From NCBI GenBank assembly GCA_016931575.1, contig JAFGEO010000045.1:62001-126000 (forward strand): a stretch of 64,000 bases of DNA. Direction: 5' to 3'. The number at the start of each line of letters is the position of its first letter. Position 1 is the stretch's first letter. The DNA comes from Bacteroidales bacterium (GTDB lineage: Bacteria > Bacteroidota > Bacteroidia > Bacteroidales > UBA10428). The notes under the pieces were generated by a model, which saw only the letters and a program-made list of their open reading frames with translations, was not told where the DNA came from and ran no database searches. Below are positions 35,177-43,365 of this stretch, one piece after another. A program made the position numbers and the translations under genes.

Positions 35177-35992
35177 TTAATATGCAGAGATCAGGTGTCC
35201 GCTACCGGTAATAAGCTGGCTGATCTCTGGCGTGCCGTAATAGCTTATATTTCCGGAACCGGTCAACATGATGTTCAGCATCTGGTTGACATGACAGTAA
35301 ACATTTCCGGAACCGGAATTACTGACAGAGCATATCTCTACAGGGAAATCTTCAGCCCGAAGGTGACCTGAACCGGTAAGCAGAAGGATGGCTTTATTCG
35401 CTATTCCTGCCAGGACAATGTCTCCCGAACCAATCAGGGTCGCACTGGCATCTCCGGAGCAGAAAAGATCTGTCAGATTGATCTCACCGGATCCTGAATT
35501 ATTCACATTCAGCTCGCTGCATTCAAAATTCCAGGCAATAATATCCCCTGAACCGGAATTTTTAAATTTTAAGTCATCAACCTTATACTTTGAAATGATC
35601 AGGTCACCGGAGCCGGATAGTTCTACCTTCTCAATATCGGGCATATGCACCTCTACCTTGATCGGATTATTTGAGTTCAGGCATCGGCTGTATTCCGTTT
35701 CAATAATGAGCTCTTCTCCGCTGATGTAGGTGTTAATGTAGGGCAACAGGTTCTGGTCGGCAAATACTTCCACCTCGTATTCATCTCCATAAAATATTTC
35801 AACATCAAAGGCTGAGGCATTTTTCACCGTAGTAAACGAAATGGCACCGGTAGAATCAGTGGTATACCTTACTTCACTCGAAGCCAGTCCGTTGCCGTCG
35901 ACACAATTAAAGAAATCCTCCCATGACGTGCATTGCACCATGGAAAAAACCAGCACAATCAGCGCTGCTGTTTTTATTCCGAACCTTTTCAT
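35177..35992 (-). CDS. GIN-domain (DUF2807) beta-solenoid lipoprotein-like protein
   Basis: This 271-residue protein has an export signal (MKRFGIKTAALIVLVFSMVQC; the last Cys may be lipidated, although Gln at -1 is unusual). The head GIN/DUF2807 domain (about 45-271) contains eight Gly-Ser-Gly turns at residues 127, 147, 167, 188, 207, 227, 245 and 263, one every 18-21 residues. This is a clear single-turn period of a right-handed beta helix. Such proteins are described as putative adhesin or autotransporter-like heads; the role is unknown. A longer open frame starts at 36142, but it overlaps the DUF4097 gene, so the 35992 ATG is chosen. Confidence 0.88.
   Translation of the reverse strand: MKRFGIKTAALIVLVFSMVQCTSWEDFFNCVDGNGLASSEVRYTTDSTGAISFTTVKNASAFDVEIFYGDEYEVEVFADQNLLPYINTYISGEELIIETEYSRCLNSNNPIKVEVHMPDIEKVELSGSGDLIISKYKVDDLKFKNSGSGDIIAWNFECSELNVNNSGSGEINLTDLFCSGDASATLIGSGDIVLAGIANKAILLLTGSGHLRAEDFPVEICSVSNSGSGNVYCHVNQMLNIMLTGSGNISYYGTPEISQLITGSGHLISAY
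35198..35614 (-). repeat. Eight internal repeats encoding Gly-Ser-Gly turns
   Basis: Within the GIN gene, eight codon triplets for GSG recur about every 60 bp. At DNA level they read as CCGGAACCGG- or CCGGAGCCGG-like blocks. They are part of the coding sequence and not a mobile repeat. Confidence 0.85.
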
Positions 35993-36047
35993 ACCGATCA
36001 AATTTAGTTTTTCTTCATGAAAAAAGGATAAGCTATCAGGAGCTATT

Positions 36048-37136
36048 CTATTGTCTGTGTACAATATTGATCCTGCATTTCTTCTTAGCTGTAATTTTAA
36101 CTTTGTGGGAAGTTTCGCTGGCTGTATTTCCAACCTTCCCATAGGTAACCATCAATTTCTCCCCTTCATCCATCACCTTGGTATTCACCTTTGCCAGATT
36201 TGCAGGCAGGTTAATATAGGCTTCGTTGTGATGGACTATATCCAGGTTATAGGATGTATTCCAGTTAAAAAACAGCTCCACATCTGCATATTCTGAATCG
36301 ATGTTAATGAAAGAAAACTTATCAGAAATATCCCTGACCCTCACATCACCGTATTTCAATCCGCAGCGGAGTTCTCTAGTCAGCGATTCAATGTTGAAAT
36401 GTGAAAAATATCCCTCAGCATTGAAATCGTTGATGGCTTCTACCCTGTACTTATCCCGCTTTGAATCCACATCGACATCCTTTCCTTTTTCAAGGTTGAT
36501 CACAGAAGATTTTGTCTCCAGCGTGAGCACGGAATACGTATAAATATCAATATCAGAATAGGAAGCGGTAATTTTTCCGTTGGAGATTGAGTTTATCACT
36601 CCGTTGGATGACGAAAGAAACAAAACAGGCGATCCGCTCAGTCTGTTAGCTTCCAGGTTACCATTTGAGAGGACGAGGTTCAGATTGCCATGAAAATCGT
36701 CCATATATATATCACCGAACTTGTTCTCAATTTTAAGTTTGACATTTTCAGGAACATAGACCATGTAGTCTATGCTCACCTCATCAGAAGGCATATAGGC
36801 ATCCACAAAATCGGAAATAACCCCTCCTTCGGCTGTGAAAGTTGTTTTGGCTACAACATTGGTTGGCGTCCCCGAAAACTTAAACCCAATGTTTTTTCGC
36901 AGCTTATCCATTTTTTGATAGCTGTCCGTACTTAATCGCAGGTCCACTTCAAAGCGCACACTGTCTTTATCCCAGGTGATGACGTGTATCTTTCCGTATT
37001 TATTATACACCTCGACCGTGGCATTTTGTGCGACCTTGAAAATTCGTACTTTCCGGTCAGTGAAAACCTGAGCCGATCCTCTTTCGGGGCAGAGGAATAG
37101 TACAAGCAATAAACAGAGAACAGTTCTATAAATCAT
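36048..37136 (-). CDS. DUF4097-like beta-solenoid exported protein
   Basis: This 362-residue protein has a signal peptide (about 1-22, ending GSAQ). Its body resembles DUF4097 proteins: VRIFKVAQNATVEVYNKYGKIHVITWDKDSVRFEV, then VPENVKLKIENKFGDIYMDDFHGNL. It has repeated short strands and Asn/Ser/Gly turns, consistent with a beta helix. It is the second solenoid protein of the operon. The ATG at 37136 overlaps the anti-sigma-like gene by 11 bp; an upstream ATG at 37178 would extend into it further. Function unknown. It could sense or bind a polymer at the surface (inference). Confidence 0.82.
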   Translation of the reverse strand: MIYRTVLCLLLVLFLCPERGSAQVFTDRKVRIFKVAQNATVEVYNKYGKIHVITWDKDSVRFEVDLRLSTDSYQKMDKLRKNIGFKFSGTPTNVVAKTTFTAEGGVISDFVDAYMPSDEVSIDYMVYVPENVKLKIENKFGDIYMDDFHGNLNLVLSNGNLEANRLSGSPVLFLSSSNGVINSISNGKITASYSDIDIYTYSVLTLETKSSVINLEKGKDVDVDSKRDKYRVEAINDFNAEGYFSHFNIESLTRELRCGLKYGDVRVRDISDKFSFINIDSEYADVELFFNWNTSYNLDIVHHNEAYINLPANLAKVNTKVMDEGEKLMVTYGKVGNTASETSHKVKITAKKKCRINIVHRQ

Positions 37137-37680
37137 ATAATCCGGTATTTGAATTAAGTTCATCTTCCTCGGGGGCAAGGTATTCCAACATATCTTCCAG
37201 CAAGGAAATCCTCAACCTGTAATTCTGGATCATCGCCTCAAGGACTTCCTGGTTGGCGATATCATCCTTTAAGTCATTTTTAAGGCTGACATAAATGCTG
37301 TCAAGTTCCGACAGGTCCATTTCAAGTTCATCTTGCAGGTCAGGATTACCGGCGAGATAGGGTTTAACTTCCTCAAGTTTCTCATTGAGCATTCCGGTGT
37401 AGTAAACCTCAGCTTCCCTGAGTTCAGGAATGTCAATTTCCACCTCTGCAACCCTCGGTTTGGCAGGCTTCTCCCTTTGCTCCGTGAACATACGTTGTGC
37501 AATAAGGGTACCGCCGATAATAACAGCCACCACTGCGACCCTGGACAAATAGTATGTCCAGCGGATCTGTTGCCTGGGTTTTAAAACATGCTGTATTTTC
37601 CCCCATAATTCCTCACTGGGTTCAAATACATCAAACTCTTCCTGGTGACTCCGGACAAATTCTTCCAACCTGTCTTTCAT
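37126..37680 (-). CDS. Single-pass membrane protein, presumed anti-sigma factor
   Basis: This 184-residue protein has a cytosolic head (about 1-40: MKDRLEEFVRSHQEEFDVFEPSEELWGKI), one membrane segment (about 42-63: YYLSRVAVVAVIIGGTLIA) and an acidic, helical periplasmic part rich in Glu and Leu (about 65-184). Position and layout match anti-sigma factors of Bacteroidota ECF systems. It overlaps the sigma gene by 4 bp. No zinc-binding HxxxCxxC motif is seen, so it is not a ZAS-type anti-sigma factor. The assignment is by context. Confidence 0.7.
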   Translation of the reverse strand: MKDRLEEFVRSHQEEFDVFEPSEELWGKIQHVLKPRQQIRWTYYLSRVAVVAVIIGGTLIAQRMFTEQREKPAKPRVAEVEIDIPELREAEVYYTGMLNEKLEEVKPYLAGNPDLQDELEMDLSELDSIYVSLKNDLKDDIANQEVLEAMIQNYRLRISLLEDMLEYLAPEEDELNSNTGLYDL

Positions 37681-38225
37681 GACGCTGTATTTATTAATAT
37701 TTCTTTAATCTTCTGTTTTGCACGGGAAAACTGCGATTTTGAGGTTGACTCTGTGATCCCCATAATTTGTGCAATCTCACCGTGGTCGTATCCTTCGAGC
37801 AGATAAAGCGAAAAAATCACCCTATAACCCTCAGGCAATTGTTCCATTGCCTTATGAATCTTTTTTACATCCAGTTCATAGGTTTCGGGGTCTCTGTCTT
37901 CAGAAGGGTCTGCCTCAGGTACATGCTCAGTATAAACCAGCTGGGCCCTGCGCTTTTTCATGTGGTTAATACACTTGTTAACCACAATCCTTTTTAACCA
38001 GGCTCCAAAGGAGGATTCGTAGCGAAACGAATCAAGCTTCAGAAAGGCTTCGGCAAACGACTCCTGCAACAAGTCTTCAGCTTCGGCCTGATTGTTCATC
38101 ATACGGCAGCAAATATTATACATAGCTTTAGCATATAAGCGGTACAGCTGGTATTGTGCTTTCTGATTCCCTGCTTTGCTTAGTTCAATAATGTCGCGAT
38201 GTATGTCCTGGTATGCTACCTCCAA
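37677..38225 (-). CDS. ECF-type RNA polymerase sigma-70 factor
   Basis: This 182-residue sigma factor has region 2 (about 15-90: AQYQLYRLYAKAMYNICCRMM, DLLQESFAEAFLKLDSFRYESSFGAWLKRIVVNKCINHMKK) and region 4 (about 120-175: MEQLPEGYRVIFSLYLLEGYDHGEIAQIMGITESTSKSQFSRAKQKIKE). The start codon is TTG at 38225; no in-frame ATG lies between the upstream stop and region 2. The 4-bp overlap with the anti-sigma-like gene couples their translation. It probably directs transcription of this operon and distant genes. Confidence 0.93.
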   Translation of the reverse strand: MEVAYQDIHRDIIELSKAGNQKAQYQLYRLYAKAMYNICCRMMNNQAEAEDLLQESFAEAFLKLDSFRYESSFGAWLKRIVVNKCINHMKKRRAQLVYTEHVPEADPSEDRDPETYELDVKKIHKAMEQLPEGYRVIFSLYLLEGYDHGEIAQIMGITESTSKSQFSRAKQKIKEILINTAS

Positions 38226-38585
38226 AGTTGTTACTGGTTTTCGTTTCTAATGACAAGGGTTTCGGGCAACAGTTGCATCTGTCGTCAAAGAAACATCACT
38301 TTTCTGCGTTTCGCAAAATCTGACCCTAAAATACTGATTTAATGGGAAACTATAAGTGACTAGTGATAAGTCAAAAGGGGTAGCGCGCTTGTTGCGCAGG
38401 TGTGTAGACTGAGTGGAGAAGGGGAGGAATGCACTTTGCTCCAGTAGAGACACATTGAATTGCGTTTACACAGCCGGGTTGAAAGAATGGGATTTTCGGC
38501 TGGCAGAGACACCCAAATTGGGCTTCTTTATTGGGTATTGCCATTGTGCGTCTCAGCAGTATAAACCCAGTACAGAATATCTTTT
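38226..38585. other. 360-bp intergenic region between the sigma-factor operon and lnt
   Basis: No gene, RNA or consensus promoter is recognised. It should hold the leader and promoter of the sigma operon and the 3' end of lnt. One small oddity is a short run of near-repeats AGTGACT-AGTGATA-AGTCAAA at 38355-38375. No terminator for lnt is seen. Confidence 0.4.
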
Positions 38586-40193
38586 TTATTTCCTGAATCG
38601 CGACGGAAAGAAAATGCGCAATCCCAGCATTAGCAGTAGCAGAATCCCACCGTAGAAACCAAAGCGCCCGATGTAATCTCCATACTTGACGTAGAAGGTA
38701 AGCCTATCATTGGCATTGATGGATTGCCTTAGACTGCCCCGCTTCCACCAGGCGAGCTCCTGCATCACATCGCCCCGCTGGTTGATAAAACAGCTGATAC
38801 CGGTATTTGCTGAACGGGCAATGCTTCGCCGGGTTTCAATGGCCCGCAGCGATGATAAGGCATTGTGCTGCCTGTATCCGGGTGTCTTGCCCCACCAGCC
38901 ATCATTGGTAATCACGAAAATATAGTTGGCGTCCTTTTTAATAAAGTCCCCTACAAACTCTCCAAATACCGATTCGTAACAGATCACCGGGGCAATCCGG
39001 ATATCATCATCCGGCGCCTGGAAAACAAGCCTTTCTTCCATCGTGCCATGGCTGCGGAATATCCCTCCCAGGTGCAACATGATTTTTTGAAGAGGTCTGA
39101 AGAGCCAGGTATAGGGCATCTTCTCCACTCCTGTCACCAGTTTTGATTTGTGGTAGATGGGAATATCCCCTGTACTGTCTATCTGGATGGCGGAGTTAAA
39201 AGTATCATAATGCCTTTTTGAATCCCCCAACTGCTTGGAGGTTTTAGTTGTCACCCCCGGCGCATAATCCTTCCAACACATGATCCCGACCACATATTTT
39301 ACCTTTGGATGGTTATTAACAAAGCGCCCAATGGTATCCAGATCCCAGACACGATCAAAGTGCCCGATCCGGATATCATTGGTAATGGAAGTCTCAGGAC
39401 ATACCACATAGTCGGTATTCGCAGTAATTTTTTCGGCTGCCAGGCCAATCTGAATCCTGGTTTGCTCTGCACCCGGCATATCATTGAACTTCTCATAGGG
39501 ATCGATATTGGGCTGCACAACTACCACTTCCCTGGGATCCTCCTTCTCTTCGTAGGTGTAATACCGGACCAGAGAAGCGATGAGCGGGACAAAAATCAGT
39601 ACCAACACAGCAGCCAGCAAGCGGATATGTTTTTTTACGCTCCGGTCCCTGCGGAACTTTCGCAGCAGCTCATACAGCAGAATATTCACGAGGAGTACCC
39701 AGAGTGTCCCCCCGAATATTCCTGTAATCTCGTACCATTGAACCAGGCGTATCGAAAACAGGAACCCGTTCCCGAGGCTCAGCCAGGGCCAGGATATTTC
39801 GCCATGGTTATAGGCAAATTCAAAAGCAAGCCAGAAAAGAATCAGGGACATGTACCCGGTGATCCTCCCAAATAATCGTTTACTCAGGGAGTACAGACCA
39901 AAGGGAATGGCCATAAAGAGGGTTGACACCAGAATAGCTGCCAGCAAGCCGGCAAGGGATGCGTTTATGATCCACCAGGTGTCCACCAGGTTCCAGACCA
40001 ACAGGGAGAGAACAGCATATAAATAAACCTGCCATGCCCTTTTTGAGCGCCCTGAGCGTGTAAGATCATCTTCAAGAATCAGCAGGGGAATCAAACCGAA
40101 TAAAAGAAGCAAACCTGTGCCCCACTCATACCAGGCTGTGGAGAGCATAAGCCCTGAAGTAAGCGCCAAAATGTTCCTGTAAAGTAATTTCAT
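38586..40193 (-). CDS. lnt: Apolipoprotein N-acyltransferase
   Basis: Lnt (535 residues) adds the third acyl chain to lipoproteins at the inner membrane. The N-terminal part has about six to seven membrane helices (1-215). The nitrilase-like periplasmic domain (about 225-505) retains the catalytic Glu in CPETSI, Lys in YHKSKLVTGVE and Cys in PVICYESVFG, plus the flanking VITNDGWWGKTPG. A final helix (about 510-530) completes the fold. All expected catalytic residues are present, so it should be active. This is notable because the window also carries the Lnb-like gene at 7828. Divergent from the M3 peptidase. Confidence 0.95.
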   Translation of the reverse strand: MKLLYRNILALTSGLMLSTAWYEWGTGLLLLFGLIPLLILEDDLTRSGRSKRAWQVYLYAVLSLLVWNLVDTWWIINASLAGLLAAILVSTLFMAIPFGLYSLSKRLFGRITGYMSLILFWLAFEFAYNHGEISWPWLSLGNGFLFSIRLVQWYEITGIFGGTLWVLLVNILLYELLRKFRRDRSVKKHIRLLAAVLVLIFVPLIASLVRYYTYEEKEDPREVVVVQPNIDPYEKFNDMPGAEQTRIQIGLAAEKITANTDYVVCPETSITNDIRIGHFDRVWDLDTIGRFVNNHPKVKYVVGIMCWKDYAPGVTTKTSKQLGDSKRHYDTFNSAIQIDSTGDIPIYHKSKLVTGVEKMPYTWLFRPLQKIMLHLGGIFRSHGTMEERLVFQAPDDDIRIAPVICYESVFGEFVGDFIKKDANYIFVITNDGWWGKTPGYRQHNALSSLRAIETRRSIARSANTGISCFINQRGDVMQELAWWKRGSLRQSINANDRLTFYVKYGDYIGRFGFYGGILLLLMLGLRIFFPSRFRK

Positions 40194-40212
40194 GAAACCG
40201 GATTTAAAAGCC

Positions 40213-40220
40213 CAAATGTA
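40213..40220 (-). promoter_or_regulatory. -7 element of the lnt promoter
   Basis: Reads TACATTTG on the minus strand, 20 bp before the lnt ATG. The -33 element is weak. Confidence 0.45.
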
Positions 40221-40312
40221 TAAAATCCCTGTGAAACCAATCCCTAAACATCCAATACCTTTAAACTTCGCAGGTAATTACGGGGGAATAAGCTGAAATC
40301 GATAAGGCCTGT

Positions 40313-40345
40313 TTAATGAAAAGCCTGTCCTTTTCTCTATTTTTG
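40313..40345 (+). promoter_or_regulatory. Promoter of the M3 peptidase gene
   Basis: TTTA at 40313-40316, a 21-bp spacer and TATTTTTG at 40338-40345 fit the Bacteroidota consensus with one mismatch in the -33 element. The ATG follows at 40373. Confidence 0.6.
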
Positions 40346-40372
40346 TTGCTCACTAACCACTGAAAAAACTTC

Positions 40373-42421
40373 ATGATGATAAATCCTCTGCTTGGTAAAT
40401 TTAATACCCCTTTTGATACCATCCCGTTTCAGAAAATCCTCCCGGAACATTTCGGCCAGGCCTTTGAAATAGCCTTTGAGGAAGCATATAGCGATATCCG
40501 TGCAATCGAAGAGGACGATGCGCCGGCAAACTTTGAAAATACCCTCCTTCGCCTGGAGGAGTCAGGTGAAAGGCTGGGCAGGCTCTCGGCCATCTTGTTC
40601 AACCTGAACCATGCCGAAACCAATGAAGCCATTCAGAAGCTGGCATCAGAAATGGCACCCCGTCTGACTGCCTTCAGTAACGACATTACCCTCAACCCGG
40701 TCCTGTTCAGAAAAGTAGAGAGCCTGATGCAACCGGAGATCATTTCTGCTCTGAACCCTGAACAGGAAATGTTACTCCGTAAAACACACAGGAATTTCAT
40801 TCGCAGCGGTGCAAACCTTCAGGATGATAAGAAGGAGGAATTACGCAAGATCTCAGGGCGGCTGGCAGAGTTGAGCGTAAAATTCGGCGAAAACATCCTG
40901 GCTGAAACTAACGATTTCTACCTGCACCTTACTGAACAGGAAGATCTGGCCGGACTGCCGGGACATGTGAAACAGAGTGCTGCAAGCCTGGCAAGAAGTA
41001 AGGGAAAGGAAGGCTGGGGTTTCAACCTGCAATTTCCCAGTTATGTACCCTTCATGAAGTATTCAGAAAACCGGCAGCTTCGGGAAACCATGTACAGGGC
41101 CTATGGCACCCGCTGCCTGCACGGCAATGCCCATGATAACCGGGAGTTGGTTCGCGAAATTGTCAACCTGCGCTTAAGGCTGGCGCGTCTGCTCGGATTT
41201 GATACCTATGCAGCCTATGTGCTCGACAACCGCATGGCAGAAACAACAGAAAAAGTACATGATCTGCTTGACAAACTGAAAACCGCCTATCTACCGGCTG
41301 CACATGCAGAAGCCGGGGAAGCCGGAAGGTTTGCAGATGAAGAAGACAAGCTTGAAACACTCATGCCCTGGGACTGGGCCTTCTATGCGGAAAAGCTCAG
41401 GGACCGGAAATATGCTGTCAATGATGAACTGATCCGCCCCTATTTCGAGCTTGGACAATGTGTGGGGCATGTTTTCAGGCTGGCGTCCCAACTGTATGGT
41501 ATTTCATTCACGGAACGAAAAGACCTTGAACCCTACCACCCCGATGTCGAAGTATGGGAAGTGCTCGACGAGAAAAATGATCATCTGGCAGTGCTCTATA
41601 TGGACTACTTTCCCCGCGAAGGCAAAAAGCCTGGCGCCTGGATGACCGGATACCTCCAACAGCACAAAACAAAAGGAAAAAATATACGGCCACATGTATC
41701 GCTGGTATTTAATTTTCCGAAAACTGTTGAGGAAACCCCCAGTCTCCTGAATTACGGTGAATTGCGAACCCTCCTGCATGAATTCGGACATGCCCTGCAC
41801 TCCATTTTCAGTGAGGTGAACTATAAATCACTGTCCGGAACCTCGGTATACAGGGATTTTGTTGAACTCCCCTCCCAGTTTATGGAAAACTGGGCGGAAC
41901 AAAAAGCATGGCTGCAGCGGGTAGGGAAACACTATAAAACCGGGGAGGTCATCCCTGAAGTCCTGATCGATAACCTGATTGAAAGCAAAAATTTCCATGA
42001 AGGCTATGCAGGCTGCCGCCAGATAAGCTTCGGACTCCTCGATATGTCGTGGCACAGCCTGCGGGAAGAATACGCCGGAGATATCATCGGTTTTGAGAAA
42101 AAAAACATGGCTGAATTATCGGTATTGCCCGAGGTAAAAGAAACATCGATGAGCCCTTCCTTCGGGCATATCTTCGGAGGTGGCTATGCTGCAGGATATT
42201 ATGGCTATAAATGGTCTGAAGTCCTGGATGCCGACGCTTTTTCCAGGTTCATTAATGAAGGGATCTTTAATGCGGAAACCGCCAGGGAATTCAGGGAGAA
42301 AATCCTGTCAAAGGGAGGTTCCAGACATCCCATGGAGTTGTATACGGACTTTATGGGCCGTGAACCGGATATCAATGCCCTGCTGATACGAAGCGGATTC
42401 CCGGCCCGGTCAGAACACTAG
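40373..42421 (+). CDS. dcp: M3-family metallopeptidase, peptidyl-dipeptidase Dcp-like
   Basis: This 682-residue oligopeptidase has the M3 zinc motif HEFGHALHSIF and the downstream Glu in the FVELPSQFMENW segment. The late GGYAAGYYGYKWSEVLDADAF is diagnostic of Dcp and OpdA. HEFGHALH favours Dcp (removes C-terminal dipeptides) over oligopeptidase A. Length equals the family norm. No signal peptide is seen (MMINPLLGKFNTPFDTIPFQKI), so it is cytosolic. Either of two adjacent ATG codons could serve as start. Confidence 0.93.
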   Translation: MMINPLLGKFNTPFDTIPFQKILPEHFGQAFEIAFEEAYSDIRAIEEDDAPANFENTLLRLEESGERLGRLSAILFNLNHAETNEAIQKLASEMAPRLTAFSNDITLNPVLFRKVESLMQPEIISALNPEQEMLLRKTHRNFIRSGANLQDDKKEELRKISGRLAELSVKFGENILAETNDFYLHLTEQEDLAGLPGHVKQSAASLARSKGKEGWGFNLQFPSYVPFMKYSENRQLRETMYRAYGTRCLHGNAHDNRELVREIVNLRLRLARLLGFDTYAAYVLDNRMAETTEKVHDLLDKLKTAYLPAAHAEAGEAGRFADEEDKLETLMPWDWAFYAEKLRDRKYAVNDELIRPYFELGQCVGHVFRLASQLYGISFTERKDLEPYHPDVEVWEVLDEKNDHLAVLYMDYFPREGKKPGAWMTGYLQQHKTKGKNIRPHVSLVFNFPKTVEETPSLLNYGELRTLLHEFGHALHSIFSEVNYKSLSGTSVYRDFVELPSQFMENWAEQKAWLQRVGKHYKTGEVIPEVLIDNLIESKNFHEGYAGCRQISFGLLDMSWHSLREEYAGDIIGFEKKNMAELSVLPEVKETSMSPSFGHIFGGGYAAGYYGYKWSEVLDADAFSRFINEGIFNAETAREFREKILSKGGSRHPMELYTDFMGREPDINALLIRSGFPARSEH

Positions 42422-42571
42422 TCTTTTACACACCTGATTGATACACCTGTCCGAATATGAACCTTTCTGGTATAAAGAATTACGCCATAATCACTTACTT
42501 CGGGTAATGAAAAAAGTTCCTTTCCGCATGCCGTCATAAGGAATACCAAAAAAAGAAGCAATACACCGTGC

Positions 42572-42799
42572 CTATTCAGGATGGGTGCTGTTTGTAGAAT
42601 CAGGTAAAAGATTCAGGAGACTGTCTACCTTATCAAGCTCCCACTGGGTCTTCTGGTTTTCCTTTTTGAGAATTTCGAGTTCATGGACGATTTTTGCATC
42701 CAGTCGGCTACTGCCCCTGTAGTAAAATAAATGGCATGCCAGCACACCCAGAACGAATGCCAGAATAAGCCAAATCCAGGTGTTGTTTCTGTTGTTCAT
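42572..42799 (-). CDS. Small single-pass membrane protein with coiled coil
   Basis: This 75-residue protein starts with a membrane helix (MNNRNNTWIWLILAFVLGVL) followed by a charged helical coiled-coil region and a Pro/Ser/Thr tail. A longer frame to 42844 would overlap the STAS-like gene by 49 bp; the ATG at 42799 gives a 4-bp ATGA overlap and is preferred. Its partner is probably the STAS-like protein. No family recognised. Confidence 0.65.
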   Translation of the reverse strand: MNNRNNTWIWLILAFVLGVLACHLFYYRGSSRLDAKIVHELEILKKENQKTQWELDKVDSLLNLLPDSTNSTHPE

Positions 42800-43173
42800 T
42801 CCTCTACCTCCAAAAAATCCAGGGCTTCCTGCATGCTTCGACACTGCCTGTTATTGTGCCCCCGGTTTATAACCAGCGTTTCGATAAAATCATGCGAATG
42901 ATCATCCGGAGCTACTAGGGTGGCTACTTTTATTAGGCGGTATGAAGCAGGCATTTCAGTGATGTCATGGTTGACCAGATCAAAATTACCGACAGGACTT
43001 TCCACATTGACGGCCTCCCTCAAATCAAAAATCAATTTATCAATGCCATTTTTCACAGCCAGCTCATGGGATTCAATAATAAACTGCCTGGCCAGCCCGC
43101 GGGTAACATCCCCATAGACTTTAGTCAGCACATATTGTTTGTGCCCGGACACAGTGATGACATAGTTACTCAT
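42796..43173 (-). CDS. STAS-like (SpoIIAA-type) protein
   Basis: This 125-residue cytosolic protein has the strand-helix pattern of STAS/SpoIIAA-like folds: YVITVSGHKQYVLTKVYGDVTRGLARQFIIESHELAVKNGIDKLIFDLREAVNVESPVGNFDL. No clear Ser phosphorylation motif is visible. It is coupled by a 4-bp overlap to a small membrane protein. STAS folds take part in regulation by partner switching or in lipid binding; the role here is open. A -7-like element lies 48 bp upstream. Confidence 0.65.
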   Translation of the reverse strand: MSNYVITVSGHKQYVLTKVYGDVTRGLARQFIIESHELAVKNGIDKLIFDLREAVNVESPVGNFDLVNHDITEMPASYRLIKVATLVAPDDHSHDFIETLVINRGHNNRQCRSMQEALDFLEVEE

Positions 43174-43220
43174 TAAACAGGATTTAGGTTAAACTAAGAT
43201 AAAAAAAACTCTGCTCCCTG

Positions 43221-43228
43221 CAAACATA
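43221..43228 (-). promoter_or_regulatory. -7 element upstream of the STAS-like gene
   Basis: Reads TATGTTTG on the minus strand, 48 bp before the ATG at 43173. No clear -33 element. Confidence 0.4.
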
Positions 43229-43305
43229 TTCCCCCGAAAGCCTTATTGCTGGATCCCTTCATGACCATTCCATGGCTCCTTGTTGGCATTAATCCCTCAC
43301 AATGC

Positions 43306-43337
43306 TTGTCTTTTTTCATTGATCCATAGTACATTTA
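43306..43337 (+). promoter_or_regulatory. Promoter of corA
   Basis: TTG at 43306-43308, a 21-bp spacer and TACATTTA at 43330-43337 resemble the Bacteroidota consensus with one mismatch in each element. The ATG is at 43366. Confidence 0.5.
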
Positions 43338-43365
43338 CCAGTGAAGAATTTTAAATCCCTTCCTG

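Noticed and set aside
35198-35614. CRISPR or mobile repeat (CCGGAACCGG-like blocks about 60 bp apart)
   Set aside because: The blocks are in frame and encode GSG turns of one protein; spacers are not unrelated sequence.
38340-38585. Short near-repeats AGTGACT/AGTGATA as an array or integration site
   Set aside because: Only three imperfect 7-bp units, with no integrase or tRNA nearby.
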